A stretch of 64,000 bases of DNA from Prevotellaceae bacterium UBA3627 (GTDB lineage: Bacteria > Bacteroidota > Bacteroidia > Bacteroidales > Bacteroidaceae). Both the position numbers and the translations under genes were made by a program. The DNA is taken from assembly GCA_002373375.1 (NCBI GenBank), contig DFLE01000051.1:30291-94290 (forward strand). The letters run 5' to 3'. Position 1 is the stretch's first letter, and every line of letters begins with the position of its first letter. A model generated the notes under the pieces. The model ran no database searches. It was not told the origin of the DNA and saw nothing but the letters and a program-made list of their open reading frames with translations. Below are positions 1-8,671 of the stretch, piece by piece.

Positions 1-210
1 GGCTATGCCTTCCAGATAGAGATGAAATACACGGCATATAAGATAGGCTTCAAGCTGAAGGAGGTGCCGGTTATATTCGTAAACCGTCGCGAGGGCGTGA
101 GCAAGATGAGCGGCGGTATCTTCGGCGAGGCTTTCTTCGGCGTTATGCGCCTGCGTTTAGACGGTATGTTAAGGAAGTATCCGAAGCTACCTGAGTGTCA
201 GGCCAATTGA
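1..210 (+). CDS. Family 2 glycosyltransferase (polyprenol-phosphate mannosyltransferase-like), C-terminal end only
   Basis: The reading frame is open from base 1 and ends at TGA 208-210, so the start lies outside the window. The visible 69 residues (GYAFQIEMKY..., then VPVIFVNRREGVSKMSG) match the end of bacterial dolichol/polyprenol-phosphate mannosyl- or glucosyltransferases, where the F-x-x-R-x-x-G-x-S-K-M motif closes the GT2 fold. Family knowledge: these enzymes move a sugar from a nucleotide donor to a lipid phosphate at the inner face of the membrane. The last 68 bases overlap the 3' end of the convergent helicase gene. The exact sugar cannot be told from this fragment. Confidence 0.85.
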   Translation, partial: GYAFQIEMKYTAYKIGFKLKEVPVIFVNRREGVSKMSGGIFGEAFFGVMRLRLDGMLRKYPKLPECQAN

Positions 211-1633
211 CGAGGTAAAGCACGTCTTTTGCACGTGTGATGGCTGTGTATAGCCAGTGTATATAGTCGGGGGTAAGCATGTCATCGGTCATGTATCCTT
301 GGTCCACATACACATGACTCCAACCACCGCCCTGTGCTTTGTGGCAGGTGATGGCATAGGCATATTTTATTTGCAGCGCATTGTAATAGGTGTCGTCCCT
401 CACAGCCTTGAGGCGGTCAGCTTTGTGAGGTAAGTCCATATAGTCAGCCATCACACCGTCATACAGAGCCTGTCTCTGTTCTACAGTCATGGCTGGTGCC
501 TCGCTCTGCAGAGTGTCAAGCACTGCCGTCAGTTGCATCTCCTCATCATCATAGTCGGGAAAGCGTAGCGTGATGTCTGCAAAGCGGAAACCGTAAAACT
601 CTCTTGTGCGTCGTGCGCGGCACACAGTAGCCATGTCACCGTTGGCGATAAAGGTGAGATGTTTTTTCTCTGTATCGTCTATCGGTTTGCTGGCTTCGGG
701 ACTGTTGAAGTAGTGGTTTTTTACTATCATTATCCTGTCACCGCCACACAGTTCCTCCTCGTAATCAAGAATTCTTGTTCGTATGCCGTTGTTATATATG
801 TTTGCGCGTTTGTTGCTGCGTGTTATCACTACGGTGTCATCTATTCCCACGCTGGCATAGCTTTCCTCCAGCGTCTCTATCAGTTTATTTCCCGGTAGCA
901 CCATTATGTCAGCAAAAGCCTTGAAGTACAGTCTGGGCAGCTGCGTCACGTCATCATGCGTTATCAGCTGTCTGACCAGCGTAGCGTTCCACAGTATGCC
1001 CGACTCTTCCGCCTGCCTGACAACCTCGTTGAGGTCAGCATCCACAACCTTCAGACCGTAGCAGCCTATCACTGCGTTGTTCAGGGCAGGTGCCTCTTCC
1101 TCACCAACGGGTGGCAGCTGTGCCGTGTCGCCCACCAACAACATCTTGCAGTTGCGACCGGAATAGACGTATGTTATAAGGTCGTCAATGACGCCGCCGC
1201 CGTTACCTTTGAACATTGGCATACCGTCAGTCTGCAGTTGGGGGATAGTGCTTATCATTGATGCCTCGTCAACCACAAACAGAGTGTCGGTGTGCATGTT
1301 GACATCAAGACTGAAGTCGCCGCCGATGCTTTTCTGCCGATATATCTTGCGATGGATTGTTGATGCCGGGTAGTCGCAGTTCAGCGACAGCACCTTGGCA
1401 GCCCTTCCTGTGGGCGCAAGCAGCACCACCTTTTGCCGCAGCGCAAGCAGGGAACGCACCATGACACTTACTATGGAGGTCTTACCTGTGCCTGCCGAAC
1501 CACGTAATATCATAGCCGTAGGCTCTCGTGATGCCATCAGTTTTATGAAAGCCTCAATGGCGGAGAACTGGTCAATGGTGGGTATAAAAGAGGATTGTTG
1601 CAGTATGAAGTTTTTGAATTCAGTCGTTGTCAT
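143..1633 (-). CDS. RecD-like ATP-dependent DNA helicase (AAA ATPase)
   Basis: Superfamily 1 helicase of about 496 residues. Seen: Walker A GSAGTGKTS about 45 residues from the chosen start, Walker B VVDEASM, a Q-rich motif III (LVGDTAQLPPVG), and the C-terminal UvrD_C_2 signature ITCHKAQG plus YTAITRAK. This is the short RecD/Pif1-like architecture common in Bacteroidetes, probably acting in DNA repair or replication. An upstream ATG at 1669 would add MPEMKKKVNFAR. I prefer 1633 because a TTTG-20 bp-TAACTTTGC promoter (1638-1670) lies inside that extension and would place the transcript start at or next to ATG 1633. The 3' end overlaps the glycosyltransferase by 68 bp. Confidence 0.9.
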   Translation of the reverse strand: MTTTEFKNFILQQSSFIPTIDQFSAIEAFIKLMASREPTAMILRGSAGTGKTSIVSVMVRSLLALRQKVVLLAPTGRAAKVLSLNCDYPASTIHRKIYRQKSIGGDFSLDVNMHTDTLFVVDEASMISTIPQLQTDGMPMFKGNGGGVIDDLITYVYSGRNCKMLLVGDTAQLPPVGEEEAPALNNAVIGCYGLKVVDADLNEVVRQAEESGILWNATLVRQLITHDDVTQLPRLYFKAFADIMVLPGNKLIETLEESYASVGIDDTVVITRSNKRANIYNNGIRTRILDYEEELCGGDRIMIVKNHYFNSPEASKPIDDTEKKHLTFIANGDMATVCRARRTREFYGFRFADITLRFPDYDDEEMQLTAVLDTLQSEAPAMTVEQRQALYDGVMADYMDLPHKADRLKAVRDDTYYNALQIKYAYAITCHKAQGGGWSHVYVDQGYMTDDMLTPDYIHWLYTAITRAKDVLYLVNWPDTQVASDTSLTYRLNAGA

Positions 1634-1637
1634 GCGG

Positions 1638-1670
1638 GCAAAGTTAACTTTTTTTTTCATCTCAGGCAAA
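1638..1670 (-). promoter_or_regulatory. Bacteroidetes promoter for the RecD-like helicase, leaderless arrangement
   Basis: Read on the minus strand: -33 TTTG at 1667-1670, a 20 bp spacer, and -7 box TAACTTTGC at 1638-1646. The predicted transcript start falls on or beside the ATG at 1633, so the mRNA may have no leader. Confidence 0.6.
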
Positions 1671-1686
1671 CTTTTTTTCTGATTAA

Positions 1687-1719
1687 TTTGTTAGGTTTGC
1701 AAATAATCTGTAACTTTGC
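1687..1719 (+). promoter_or_regulatory. Bacteroidetes promoter for the beta-repeat secreted protein
   Basis: TTTG at 1687-1690, a 20 bp spacer, and TAACTTTGC at 1711-1719. It stands back to back with the helicase promoter. The gene downstream has an unusually good ribosome-binding site (aaggaggaaaag) just before ATG 1759. Confidence 0.7.
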
Positions 1720-1758
1720 CACCGTATAACAAACACATTTATTTAAGGAGGAAAAGAG

Positions 1759-2202
1759 ATGAAAAAGAATATTAAGTGCTTAAATGTTGTCGTAATGACA
1801 ATAATGCTCGCCATGCTGTCAACCCTCAGCTGCAAGGCAGAACAGGTTATCTATGACGAGAATAACAAACACGTTCTCTGTCGTATAGATGACAACGGCA
1901 TAGTATATGATAGGTTCACGCGCCGCGTGGGCAGGTTTGAGCAGGACGGCACCATAAGGGACGGCTACGACGTGGTCAGGGGCAAGATTGATGCCGAGAA
2001 CACCATACGTGACGAGAAAGGCCGCTACATAGGTTGCATACTGAAGAACGGAACCGTGCGCAACGGTCTGAACAGTTACGTGGGCAAGATTTCAAAGAAA
2101 GGCGTGGTGAAGGACTGCGCTGACCGTGTCATGGGTATAGCCAAGGATGTGGACCGCCGTATTGTGGCCGTGTGGTTTTTCTCTGACATGCTAAAGAGAT
2201 AA
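1759..2202 (+). CDS. Secreted five-repeat beta protein (5-fold beta-flower-like)
   Basis: 147 residues. A signal peptide (MKKNIKCLNVVVMTIMLAML, then STLSC) precedes about five imperfect 14-20 residue repeats of the form D-x-N-G-x-V/I-x-D/N-x-x-x-R-x-V-G-x-I (for example DDNGIVYDRFTRRVGR and KNGTVRNGLNSYVGKI), then a short hydrophobic stretch (IVAVWFFSDML). This pattern resembles small Bacteroides proteins called 5-fold beta-flower proteins, for which I know no firm function. STLSC could be a lipobox, making it a lipoprotein. Its own promoter and strong Shine-Dalgarno suggest good expression. It ends 6 bp before the DUF3822 gene and may be transcribed with it. Confidence 0.75.
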   Translation: MKKNIKCLNVVVMTIMLAMLSTLSCKAEQVIYDENNKHVLCRIDDNGIVYDRFTRRVGRFEQDGTIRDGYDVVRGKIDAENTIRDEKGRYIGCILKNGTVRNGLNSYVGKISKKGVVKDCADRVMGIAKDVDRRIVAVWFFSDMLKR

Positions 2203-2208
2203 AGGCAG

Positions 2209-3006
2209 ATGGCAGAGACGACAAAAGGCAGAAGTATAAAGATAAGGGCAGGGCAGGACTCGCTGGCTTTCCTCACGAAGGAGGCTGACGGCAGCAGGGC
2301 GTTCCATCCGTATCAGATAAAGACAGGAATGTCCGTGGCAGCAAACCTGCGTGAGGCATTCAGGACAGAGGAGTATCTGAGGGATGGCATAGACTATGCA
2401 GAACTGATGGTGACGACACCTGTCATCCTCTTGCCCGTAGATGAATATGATAACCTTGACGAAGAGCTGACAACAGAAGACTTGTACAGCAGCGTCATGA
2501 CAGGCCATAAGGGTGAGGAGAAGATAGTCAGGCCCATGGACGACTTTGATGCCGTGGGTATCTTCACCGTCAACAGTGACCTTCACATGGTAGTGACAGA
2601 CAACTGCAAGGAGGTGGCTGTGCATAATGTGATATACCCTGTATGGCAGCATTTCTATAACAGGTACTACCAGTCAGGGCAGCGTAGGAAGTTGTTTGCC
2701 TATTTCCATGACAAGTCTGTTGATGTGTGCCAGTTTGAGCACGGTCGTGTGCGTTTCGCCAATACCTTTGACGCAACGCATGCGCATGATGCACTCTATT
2801 ACATACTCTTCGCATGGAAACAGCTTGGTATGAACCAAGCAGAGGATGACCTTTTTATAATAGGTGCTATGCCTCATGAGCAGTGGCTGCGTGGCAGGCT
2901 TGCCACCTATGTCACACGAATCCATGATATCAATGTCAGCGCCAGCCTTAACCGTTCGCCGTTGGCAGAAATAGAGGGTATGCCCTTTGATATGATGATA
3001 GAATAA
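2209..3006 (+). CDS. DUF3822 family protein
   Basis: 265 residues without signal peptide or membrane segment. The alternating strands and the late motif LNRSPLAEIEGMPFDMMIE fit the Bacteroidetes-specific DUF3822 family, an ASKHA-like fold with no proven role. The stop codon overlaps the rsmD start (TAATG), which is the usual gene order for this family and implies translational coupling. The link to rRNA methylation is positional only. Confidence 0.8.
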   Translation: MAETTKGRSIKIRAGQDSLAFLTKEADGSRAFHPYQIKTGMSVAANLREAFRTEEYLRDGIDYAELMVTTPVILLPVDEYDNLDEELTTEDLYSSVMTGHKGEEKIVRPMDDFDAVGIFTVNSDLHMVVTDNCKEVAVHNVIYPVWQHFYNRYYQSGQRRKLFAYFHDKSVDVCQFEHGRVRFANTFDATHAHDALYYILFAWKQLGMNQAEDDLFIIGAMPHEQWLRGRLATYVTRIHDINVSASLNRSPLAEIEGMPFDMMIE

Positions 3007-3566
3007 TGAGGGTTATAACGGGAAAATACAAAGGAAGGCATTTTGATGTGCCGCGTACGTTCAAGGCACGTCCTACGACGGACTTCGCAAAGGAGAATAT
3101 CTTTAATGTCGTTATGGGTTACATGGATATTGAGGATGTTACAGCCCTTGACTTGTTTTCCGGTACCGGCAGCATTACGCTTGAGATGCTCTCGCGTGGT
3201 TGTAGTCATGTAACGAGCGTTGAGGCCGACCGTGACCATGCGCGTTTTATCAGCCAGTGCCTGGCGAAACTAAATGTCGAGAACCATACCTTGATACGTG
3301 GTGATGTGTTCAGGTTTGTCAAGAGCTGCAAGAAAAAGTTTGACTTTATCTTCGCTGACCCTCCATACGCTCTGCCTACGTTGGCAGAGATACCCGATAA
3401 GGTGCTGCCATTGTTGGCTGACGGCGGGTTGTTTGTCTTTGAGCATGGCAAGCAGTATGACTTCTCAGCTAATCCTCTGTTCCGGGAACACCGGGCCTAT
3501 GGTAGCGTGAACTTCAGCATCTTTAAGAGGGAGGGGCTGGAACAGGAACAAGAAGAAGAGAACTGA
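3006..3566 (+). CDS. rsmD: 16S rRNA (guanine(966)-N2)-methyltransferase RsmD
   Basis: 186 residues, the usual family length. Seen: N-terminal MRVITGKYKGR (the common R-I-I-x-G-x-x-x-G-R start), RPTTDFAKENIFN, SAM-binding motif I ALDLFSGTGS, the acidic turn SVEADRD, and catalytic motif DPPYA. Known role of the family: N2-methylation of G966 in 16S rRNA within the 30S subunit, using S-adenosylmethionine. It is translationally coupled to DUF3822 upstream. A strong hairpin follows 35 bp after the stop. Confidence 0.95.
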   Translation: MRVITGKYKGRHFDVPRTFKARPTTDFAKENIFNVVMGYMDIEDVTALDLFSGTGSITLEMLSRGCSHVTSVEADRDHARFISQCLAKLNVENHTLIRGDVFRFVKSCKKKFDFIFADPPYALPTLAEIPDKVLPLLADGGLFVFEHGKQYDFSANPLFREHRAYGSVNFSIFKREGLEQEQEEEN

Positions 3567-3601
3567 TAATGAAAAGAATAAATAATAAGGAATAGAAAAT
3601 A

Positions 3602-3638
3602 AAAAAGGAAGAATGAGATAATCCCATTCTTCCTTTTT
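3602..3638. terminator. Bidirectional intrinsic terminator between rsmD and the lipoprotein gene
   Basis: Perfect 14 bp stem (3602-3615 with 3625-3638, arms AAAAAGGAAGAATG and its complement) with a 9-base loop. An A-run on the left and a T-run on the right let it serve both convergent genes. Confidence 0.85.
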
Positions 3639-3674
3639 ATATATAGATACAGTTTGTATTAAACCTGTATTTTA

Positions 3675-4286
3675 TTAGAGCCCCAGTTTGTTCAGAGCCT
3701 TGTTAGTGGCCTTGTTAACCTCATCGTTAGCTTTCTGCTTAGCTGCATCTACCTGCTCATTGGCTTTCTGCTTAGCAGCGTCCACCTGCTCGTTCACCTT
3801 CTGCTTGGCAGCGTCCTTGCCCTCCTGCACCTTTGCGTCAGCAGCATCCTTGACCTCTGTTGCAGCCTGGTTAGCGTCAGCCTTAACTGCGCTGGCAGCC
3901 TGTGTTGCCAGCTCAGATATGCTTGTAGCCTTTACGGTGTTTACCAGATTGTTGATAGTCTCGTTACCACTGGCAATAGTCTTTATCTTGTCAGCGTTGG
4001 TGTCAACAAACTCCTTAATCTTTGATGCGTAAGCCTTTGCTGTAGCGGTGTCACCCTTGGCAATCAAGTCAGCAATAGTCTGCTGAGCCTGCTGTGATAG
4101 AGCAGCGAGGGCTGCTGGGTCGTTAGCGTTAAGCTTCTCGCCAAGCGCTGATACCAGTGACTCGGCATCCATTACTGAGTCAGTAGCGACACTGTCAACC
4201 ACTTCTGCGTTCTCAGCGGTCTTGTTTCCACATGATGTGAAGGCCATCACCATTCCGGCAAGAGCCATAAAGAATAGTTTTTTCAT
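3675..4286 (-). CDS. Alanine/lysine-rich coiled-coil lipoprotein
   Basis: 203 residues from the chosen start MKKLFFMALAGMVMA; FTSC then G gives a lipobox, so the mature protein should be anchored by its Cys. An upstream ATG (4328) would add 14 residues ahead of the signal peptide and is unlikely. The body is helical and charged. It ends in three near-identical 11-residue repeats (QKVNEQVDAAK, QKANEQVDAAK, QKANDEVNKAT), consistent with a long amphipathic helix lying on membrane or peptidoglycan. No enzyme motif is visible. The promoter box TACATTTGC lies about 87 bp upstream. I do not recognise a named family. Confidence 0.8.
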   Translation of the reverse strand: MKKLFFMALAGMVMAFTSCGNKTAENAEVVDSVATDSVMDAESLVSALGEKLNANDPAALAALSQQAQQTIADLIAKGDTATAKAYASKIKEFVDTNADKIKTIASGNETINNLVNTVKATSISELATQAASAVKADANQAATEVKDAADAKVQEGKDAAKQKVNEQVDAAKQKANEQVDAAKQKANDEVNKATNKALNKLGL

Positions 4287-4372
4287 TTGTCTTTTCTTGT
4301 TTTGGTTAATATTATTGGTGCGTAACATGGCGTTACCACCGTTAGTTAATTAGTGTAAAGTTGTTGCTATTC

Positions 4373-4403
4373 GCAAATGTACGAAGTTTTTTAGTCATAG
4401 CAA
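4373..4403 (-). promoter_or_regulatory. Promoter of the coiled-coil lipoprotein gene
   Basis: Minus strand: TTG at 4401-4403, a 19 bp spacer, TACATTTGC at 4373-4381. This leaves a leader of about 80 bases. Confidence 0.65.
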
Positions 4404-4420
4404 TGACAACCGTTGTTTTT

Positions 4421-4822
4421 TTAACTTTTCTTAAACACTAGGCGCAATATGGTGAACTGTACCAGCATGGCTGTTGTCATGACGATGACGGGAGCCACCA
4501 GTCTGTGCACGCCTATCTGCATACATATCCAGAAGAGCGCTGCCTGCAACAGGTAGTTTACGGTGTGTGAGCCGGCGAAGCCTGCAAAGTGCTTCCACGT
4601 CGGACTCTGTCTGAAGGTAAAGCGGCACGTGGTGTAGTAGTTCACGAGAAAACTGATGGCATATCCTATGGAGTATGCCACGTTTACCTCGATATACTTC
4701 TGCAGTATGTAGTATATGGTATAGTGTATGGCGGCGGCCAGACACCCGTTCATGATGAAGCGTATAAACTGTGCCTTTCCCTTGTCGCCATCCTTTATAT
4801 TATGTATCTTTTCGCTCAGCAT
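4421..4822 (-). CDS. GtrA-like integral membrane protein
   Basis: 133 residues with four hydrophobic segments (about 20-40, 48-65, 80-100, 108-128) and the GtrA-type features F-I-R-F-x-x-x-G near the start and FxxNYxxxxxFTF in the middle. Family role: small flippase-like proteins that help move lipid-linked sugars across the inner membrane for cell-surface polysaccharide modification. It overlaps the upstream glycosyltransferase gene by 7 bp, so the two are probably translated together and may act on the same glycan. The actual sugar is unknown. Confidence 0.88.
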   Translation of the reverse strand: MLSEKIHNIKDGDKGKAQFIRFIMNGCLAAAIHYTIYYILQKYIEVNVAYSIGYAISFLVNYYTTCRFTFRQSPTWKHFAGFAGSHTVNYLLQAALFWICMQIGVHRLVAPVIVMTTAMLVQFTILRLVFKKS

Positions 4823-5877
4823 AGAGATTGGTATAAGTCATATATCTGTCGTGTGAGTTTCTCTGTGTCGAAGTTCTCCATGCAATACTGCCGTGCCCGT
4901 ATGCCACGTTCTTCGCGCTCGGTGTCGTTGTCCAAGAGGTGTCTCAGTGCCTCGGCAATCTCATCCACTGATGACGGTGAGCACTGTATGGCGGCGTCGC
5001 CGGCGGCCTCGGGTAGTGATGATACGTTGCTCGTTATCACGGGACAGCACTGCAGAGCTGCCTCCACTACGGGCAGACCGAATCCCTCATAGAAAGACGG
5101 GTACATCAGCAGCTGTGCCTGTGCATACAGAGCCTTCAGTGTCTGTGCGTCATGTATGTTGCTCTCAATATGTATTACCCCGTCCATGCCGCCGCGGTCG
5201 CTGATATAGTACTCCACTTGTTTGCGGTACTCCCTGCCGTTGCCTACCACCACGAAGTGGGGGCGGTTGTCATGGGGCAACTGCTCGTATGCCTCTACCA
5301 TTCCCAGCAGGTTCTTGCGACTGTTGATGGAGCCGACGGTGAGGATAAATGGCTCGCCATTGAGATAGGGCAATGCCTCGCCTACTATCTTTGCAGCATC
5401 CTTCTTGTCCATAGGCTCATAGAAAGTAGGCTGCACTGGCTGGTATATTACGCTTATCCGTTGCTCTGGAACATTGTAGAAACGCATCACGTCGCGCTTG
5501 GTGGACTCGCTGATACACACCACGTGTGTGGCGTGGCGCGCGCTCCAGCCGTACTTCCAGTCATATATAACCCTGTCCCACGGTTTATACATATCAGGGA
5601 AGGTGCGCCATGCCACGTCGTGCATAGTGACAATCGAGGGAATGCCCTGCCTCGCTGTATCACGCGGCAACTCGTTTGACAATCCGTGGAACACATCACA
5701 GCCGTCATTCTTCGCCTTCGCGCCGAGACGGAAAGTACGCTCCAGGGCCTTGCTGTCATACAGGCAAGTCTCAACCTCAGGGTAGAGAGCAGAGATGTTG
5801 CCTACTAGTGTGCGGCTGTAGTTGCCCAGTCCTGTGCGGTTATGGAAATATCTTTTTGCGTCGTAGCCAATCTTCAT
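4816..5877 (-). CDS. Family 4 glycosyltransferase
   Basis: 353 residues from MKIGYDAKRYFHN; the ATG at 5919 would add an unlikely 14-residue hydrophobic prefix that runs over the promoter. Seen: N-terminal Rossmann start with G-x-G-N-Y, nucleotide-sugar-binding half with LTVGSINSRKNL, and the retaining GT-B signature MYPSFYEGFGLPVVEA (E-x7-E). Family role: transfer of a sugar from a nucleotide donor, here presumably to a surface polysaccharide or lipid-linked acceptor in the cytoplasm. It is coupled to the GtrA-like gene that follows. A possible box TAACTTTGT is at 5885-5893, only 8-16 bp before the start. Confidence 0.92.
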   Translation of the reverse strand: MKIGYDAKRYFHNRTGLGNYSRTLVGNISALYPEVETCLYDSKALERTFRLGAKAKNDGCDVFHGLSNELPRDTARQGIPSIVTMHDVAWRTFPDMYKPWDRVIYDWKYGWSARHATHVVCISESTKRDVMRFYNVPEQRISVIYQPVQPTFYEPMDKKDAAKIVGEALPYLNGEPFILTVGSINSRKNLLGMVEAYEQLPHDNRPHFVVVGNGREYRKQVEYYISDRGGMDGVIHIESNIHDAQTLKALYAQAQLLMYPSFYEGFGLPVVEAALQCCPVITSNVSSLPEAAGDAAIQCSPSSVDEIAEALRHLLDNDTEREERGIRARQYCMENFDTEKLTRQIYDLYQSLC

Positions 5878-5934
5878 AATAGTTACAAAGTTATAAAAAA
5901 AAAAGCAAAATAATGTCATTTCTTTTTTTTTTAG

Positions 5935-5943
5935 TAACTTTGC
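5935..5943 (+). promoter_or_regulatory. -7 promoter box for the PL11 lyase gene
   Basis: TAACTTTGC about 70 bp upstream of the start. No clear TTG stands at -33; the spacer is a T-run. Confidence 0.5.
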
Positions 5944-6012
5944 ACTTTGAAAATAAACTAATTGACTATAAATTACATCTAAGTAAAGGATATTAAATAA
6001 CTAACGTCTTAT

Positions 6013-8493
6013 ATGAAAAAAATCTACTCTACACTTTTGTTGTTTGTTACAACACTGTTATGTGCTCAGGCGCAGATTACCCCTGTAAGCCAGATGGAGA
6101 AACTCGGCCGTGGCGTGGTGGCGGTGCCCTTTACAAACGGTGGCACAGGTCGTCTCGTCACATGGCGCATATTGGGTACGGACGACATGACGAACACACG
6201 CTTTGACGTATATCGTAACGGCTCAAGAATAGCGCAAAATCTGAAAGTGTCAAACTACAAGGACGCAAGTGGCACTGCCACATCCAAGTACCATGTGGTA
6301 GTAAAGGTGAACGGTGAGGAGGTGGAGACCACAGAGCCTGTGCAGGCATGGACCAACGTGTGGATGAAACTGCCTCTTGACCGCCCTGCCGCAGGTGCTA
6401 CCAGTGGCGGAACATACTCGCCTAACGACTGTTCCGTAGGCGATGTTGACGGTGACGGCGAATACGAGATATTCGTGAAGTGGGATCCGTCAACAAGTAA
6501 GGACAACTCGCAGGGAGGTGTTACAGACAATGTGTACATTGACTGCTACAAGCTTGATGGCACAAAGCTGTGGCGCATAGACCTCGGCAGGAACATTCGC
6601 GCTGGTGCCCACTATACGCAGTTCCAAGTGTATGACTATGACGGTGACGGCAAGGCTGAGATGATTTGTAAGACTGCTCCTGGTTCACTTGACGGTACAG
6701 GAGTGTATGTGAATCAGGCTACGGACAACGCTACCATCAAGGCTGCCGACAACACTAAGGACTGGGCAGCCGCAGGCGGAGGTCGTATAAACGGTGGTCA
6801 TGAGTATCTCACCGTTTTTGATGGTCTGACAGGTAAGGCCATCAACACCATTGCCTATTATCCTAACCGTAACGGTACAGCTACGCTGAGTGCTGCCTCA
6901 GGTACTAAGGACTGGGATACACGTTCTGATAAAAGCGATACAGGCAGTTATGGCAACCGTGGCGAGCGTTATCTTGCAGCTACCGCATATATAGATGGTC
7001 CCGACAATAATGCCAGTGCTATATTCTGTCGCGGATACTATACATACGCATACATCTGGGCAGTAAGTTTTGACGGTGAGAAACTGATACCACGCTGGCT
7101 GAGTTCTCATGAGTCAGGCACTGCTTACAAAGTTGTTACATGGGATGCGGAAGGTAATGCCACAAACCGCGAATTCAGCAACCTTAAGCCTACCAGTGGC
7201 AGTGGCAGCGGCACGATGTTTGGCAACGGAAACCATAACCTCTCAATCGTTGATGTTGATTTCGACGGAAATGATGAGATATTGTGGGGTTCAGCCGCGC
7301 TGAATCATGACGGCACCCTGCGATTTGCCACTGGCTTCGGTCATGGCGACGCCATACACGTGGGCCAGATGATTGCAGGTGTCAAGGGTTATCAGCAGTT
7401 GCAGATACACGAGGAGGGAACGAAGAATGATCCTGAAGCAACATTCCCATATTTCGGTTGGGACTTGCATGATGCTTCTACGGGAGAGATTCTTTACTCT
7501 GCTCATGGTGGCGGCGACAACGGCCGCGGCATGGCTGCGCAGTTGTCTGCGAATACCAAGGATTGGTGGTTCAGTTCTTCAAATGATCGCCAGCAGCGCA
7601 GTGCAGCTACTGGCGAGGTGGCATCCACTGCCAATGGTAACGTGAACTTCCGTATGTATTGGGATGGAACGGTGCAAGAAGCTCTGCTTGACGGCAATAC
7701 ACTTGACAAGTACAATGACAGCAGTAAATCATTCGGACGTCTTGTGACGTTCTATAACCTTGGTCCTGGTTCTACTTGCAACGGTTCAAAGAATACTCCA
7801 AACCTCTCGGCCGACATTTTCGGCGACTGGCGTGAGGAGTTAGTGCTCTACAGCGTAAGCGATGCTGAGACTTATCTTGGCATCTACAGTACCAATATAG
7901 AGACTAAATACTATGTGCCGACACTGATGCACGACCATACCTACCGTATGGGTATCTGCTGGCAGAACACTGCATACAACCAGCCACCACACCTCGGCTA
8001 TAATCTCGCTGTGGCAACTGCTCCGTACCTTGAGCAGACGCAGTATGAGGTGACAAAAGATGAGGAAATGAGTATCGTTATACAGGCTTGCAACACTTCC
8101 GCACTTACCTATAAAAGAGGCGTAAAGCCAAGTGGAGAGTCATCAACGATTATATCAAAACTGGGAGAACAGACAAAACGCGTTATTGACAATGACAAGG
8201 AAACCTGTACCATCACTGGCACTTTGACAGAAGAGGGCCTCTACAAGGTGGCTATCCAGATGACTGGAAATGATGGTAATAATGTTATTGATACCGTATA
8301 TATAACCACTACTGCTGCTGATGCCATAGTTCAGACGAAGGTGGCTGACAAGGTGACCAAGACTACCATCTATGACGTTTACGGTCGCCTGATGCCGGTA
8401 GCAGAGTTAGGACAGTTGCCACGCGGCATATACCTCCTGCGTGAGGAGACTGCCGCCGGTGTGGTGACTACACGCAAGGTGACAAAAGAGTAA
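6013..8493 (+). CDS. Rhamnogalacturonan lyase, polysaccharide lyase family 11, with C-terminal sorting-like domain
   Basis: 826 residues. Signal peptide (MKKIYSTLLLFVTTLLCAQA, then QITP). The catalytic eight-bladed beta-propeller of PL11 runs from about residue 25 to 650, with several calcium-binding loops of the form D-x-D-G-D-G-x-x-E (GDVDGDGEYEIF, DYDGDGKAEM, DFDGNDEIL) and the conserved DIFGDWREELV. PL11 enzymes cleave the rhamnose-galacturonic acid backbone of pectin by beta-elimination. After a beta-sandwich the last 80 residues end in YDVYGRL, PRGIYLLR and TTRKVTKE, which looks like a type IX secretion tail, so the enzyme is probably at the cell surface. No SusC/SusD genes are beside it, so it is a lone lyase here. 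Confidence 0.93.
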   Translation: MKKIYSTLLLFVTTLLCAQAQITPVSQMEKLGRGVVAVPFTNGGTGRLVTWRILGTDDMTNTRFDVYRNGSRIAQNLKVSNYKDASGTATSKYHVVVKVNGEEVETTEPVQAWTNVWMKLPLDRPAAGATSGGTYSPNDCSVGDVDGDGEYEIFVKWDPSTSKDNSQGGVTDNVYIDCYKLDGTKLWRIDLGRNIRAGAHYTQFQVYDYDGDGKAEMICKTAPGSLDGTGVYVNQATDNATIKAADNTKDWAAAGGGRINGGHEYLTVFDGLTGKAINTIAYYPNRNGTATLSAASGTKDWDTRSDKSDTGSYGNRGERYLAATAYIDGPDNNASAIFCRGYYTYAYIWAVSFDGEKLIPRWLSSHESGTAYKVVTWDAEGNATNREFSNLKPTSGSGSGTMFGNGNHNLSIVDVDFDGNDEILWGSAALNHDGTLRFATGFGHGDAIHVGQMIAGVKGYQQLQIHEEGTKNDPEATFPYFGWDLHDASTGEILYSAHGGGDNGRGMAAQLSANTKDWWFSSSNDRQQRSAATGEVASTANGNVNFRMYWDGTVQEALLDGNTLDKYNDSSKSFGRLVTFYNLGPGSTCNGSKNTPNLSADIFGDWREELVLYSVSDAETYLGIYSTNIETKYYVPTLMHDHTYRMGICWQNTAYNQPPHLGYNLAVATAPYLEQTQYEVTKDEEMSIVIQACNTSALTYKRGVKPSGESSTIISKLGEQTKRVIDNDKETCTITGTLTEEGLYKVAIQMTGNDGNNVIDTVYITTTAADAIVQTKVADKVTKTTIYDVYGRLMPVAELGQLPRGIYLLREETAAGVVTTRKVTKE

Positions 8494-8518
8494 GGATTCT
8501 TACGGTTCGCTATATATG

Positions 8519-8554
8519 ATAAGAGCTGTGTCAATAACATGACACAGCTCTTAT
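8519..8554 (+). terminator. Terminator of the PL11 lyase gene
   Basis: Perfect 15 bp stem (8519-8533 with 8540-8554, arm ATAAGAGCTGTGTCA) with a 6-base loop, starting 26 bp after the stop. The T-tract after it is short. Confidence 0.75.
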
Positions 8555-8603
8555 TGTTTCATCTAACGTATCAGTCGTTATTGCCAAAGCAATCATATTG
8601 TAA

Positions 8604-8668
8604 AGTAAATTCACTGAGTTAACTCTGCAAATTCACTGAAATAACTCAGCGAACACAGTGAGTTTACC
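8604..8668. repeat. Imperfect inverted repeat between two convergent genes
   Basis: Arms GTAAATTCACTG and CAGTGAGTTTAC pair with one mismatch around an inner direct repeat of tcactga. It lies between the lyase terminator and the 3' end of the carbonic anhydrase gene and might end transcription from the right. Confidence 0.4.
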
Positions 8669-8671
8669 TTC

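Noticed and set aside
3688..4032. 114-residue frame opposite the coiled-coil lipoprotein
   Set aside because: Antisense shadow of the Ala/Lys repeats, rich in Cys/Ser/Leu; the lipoprotein has a lipobox and promoter.
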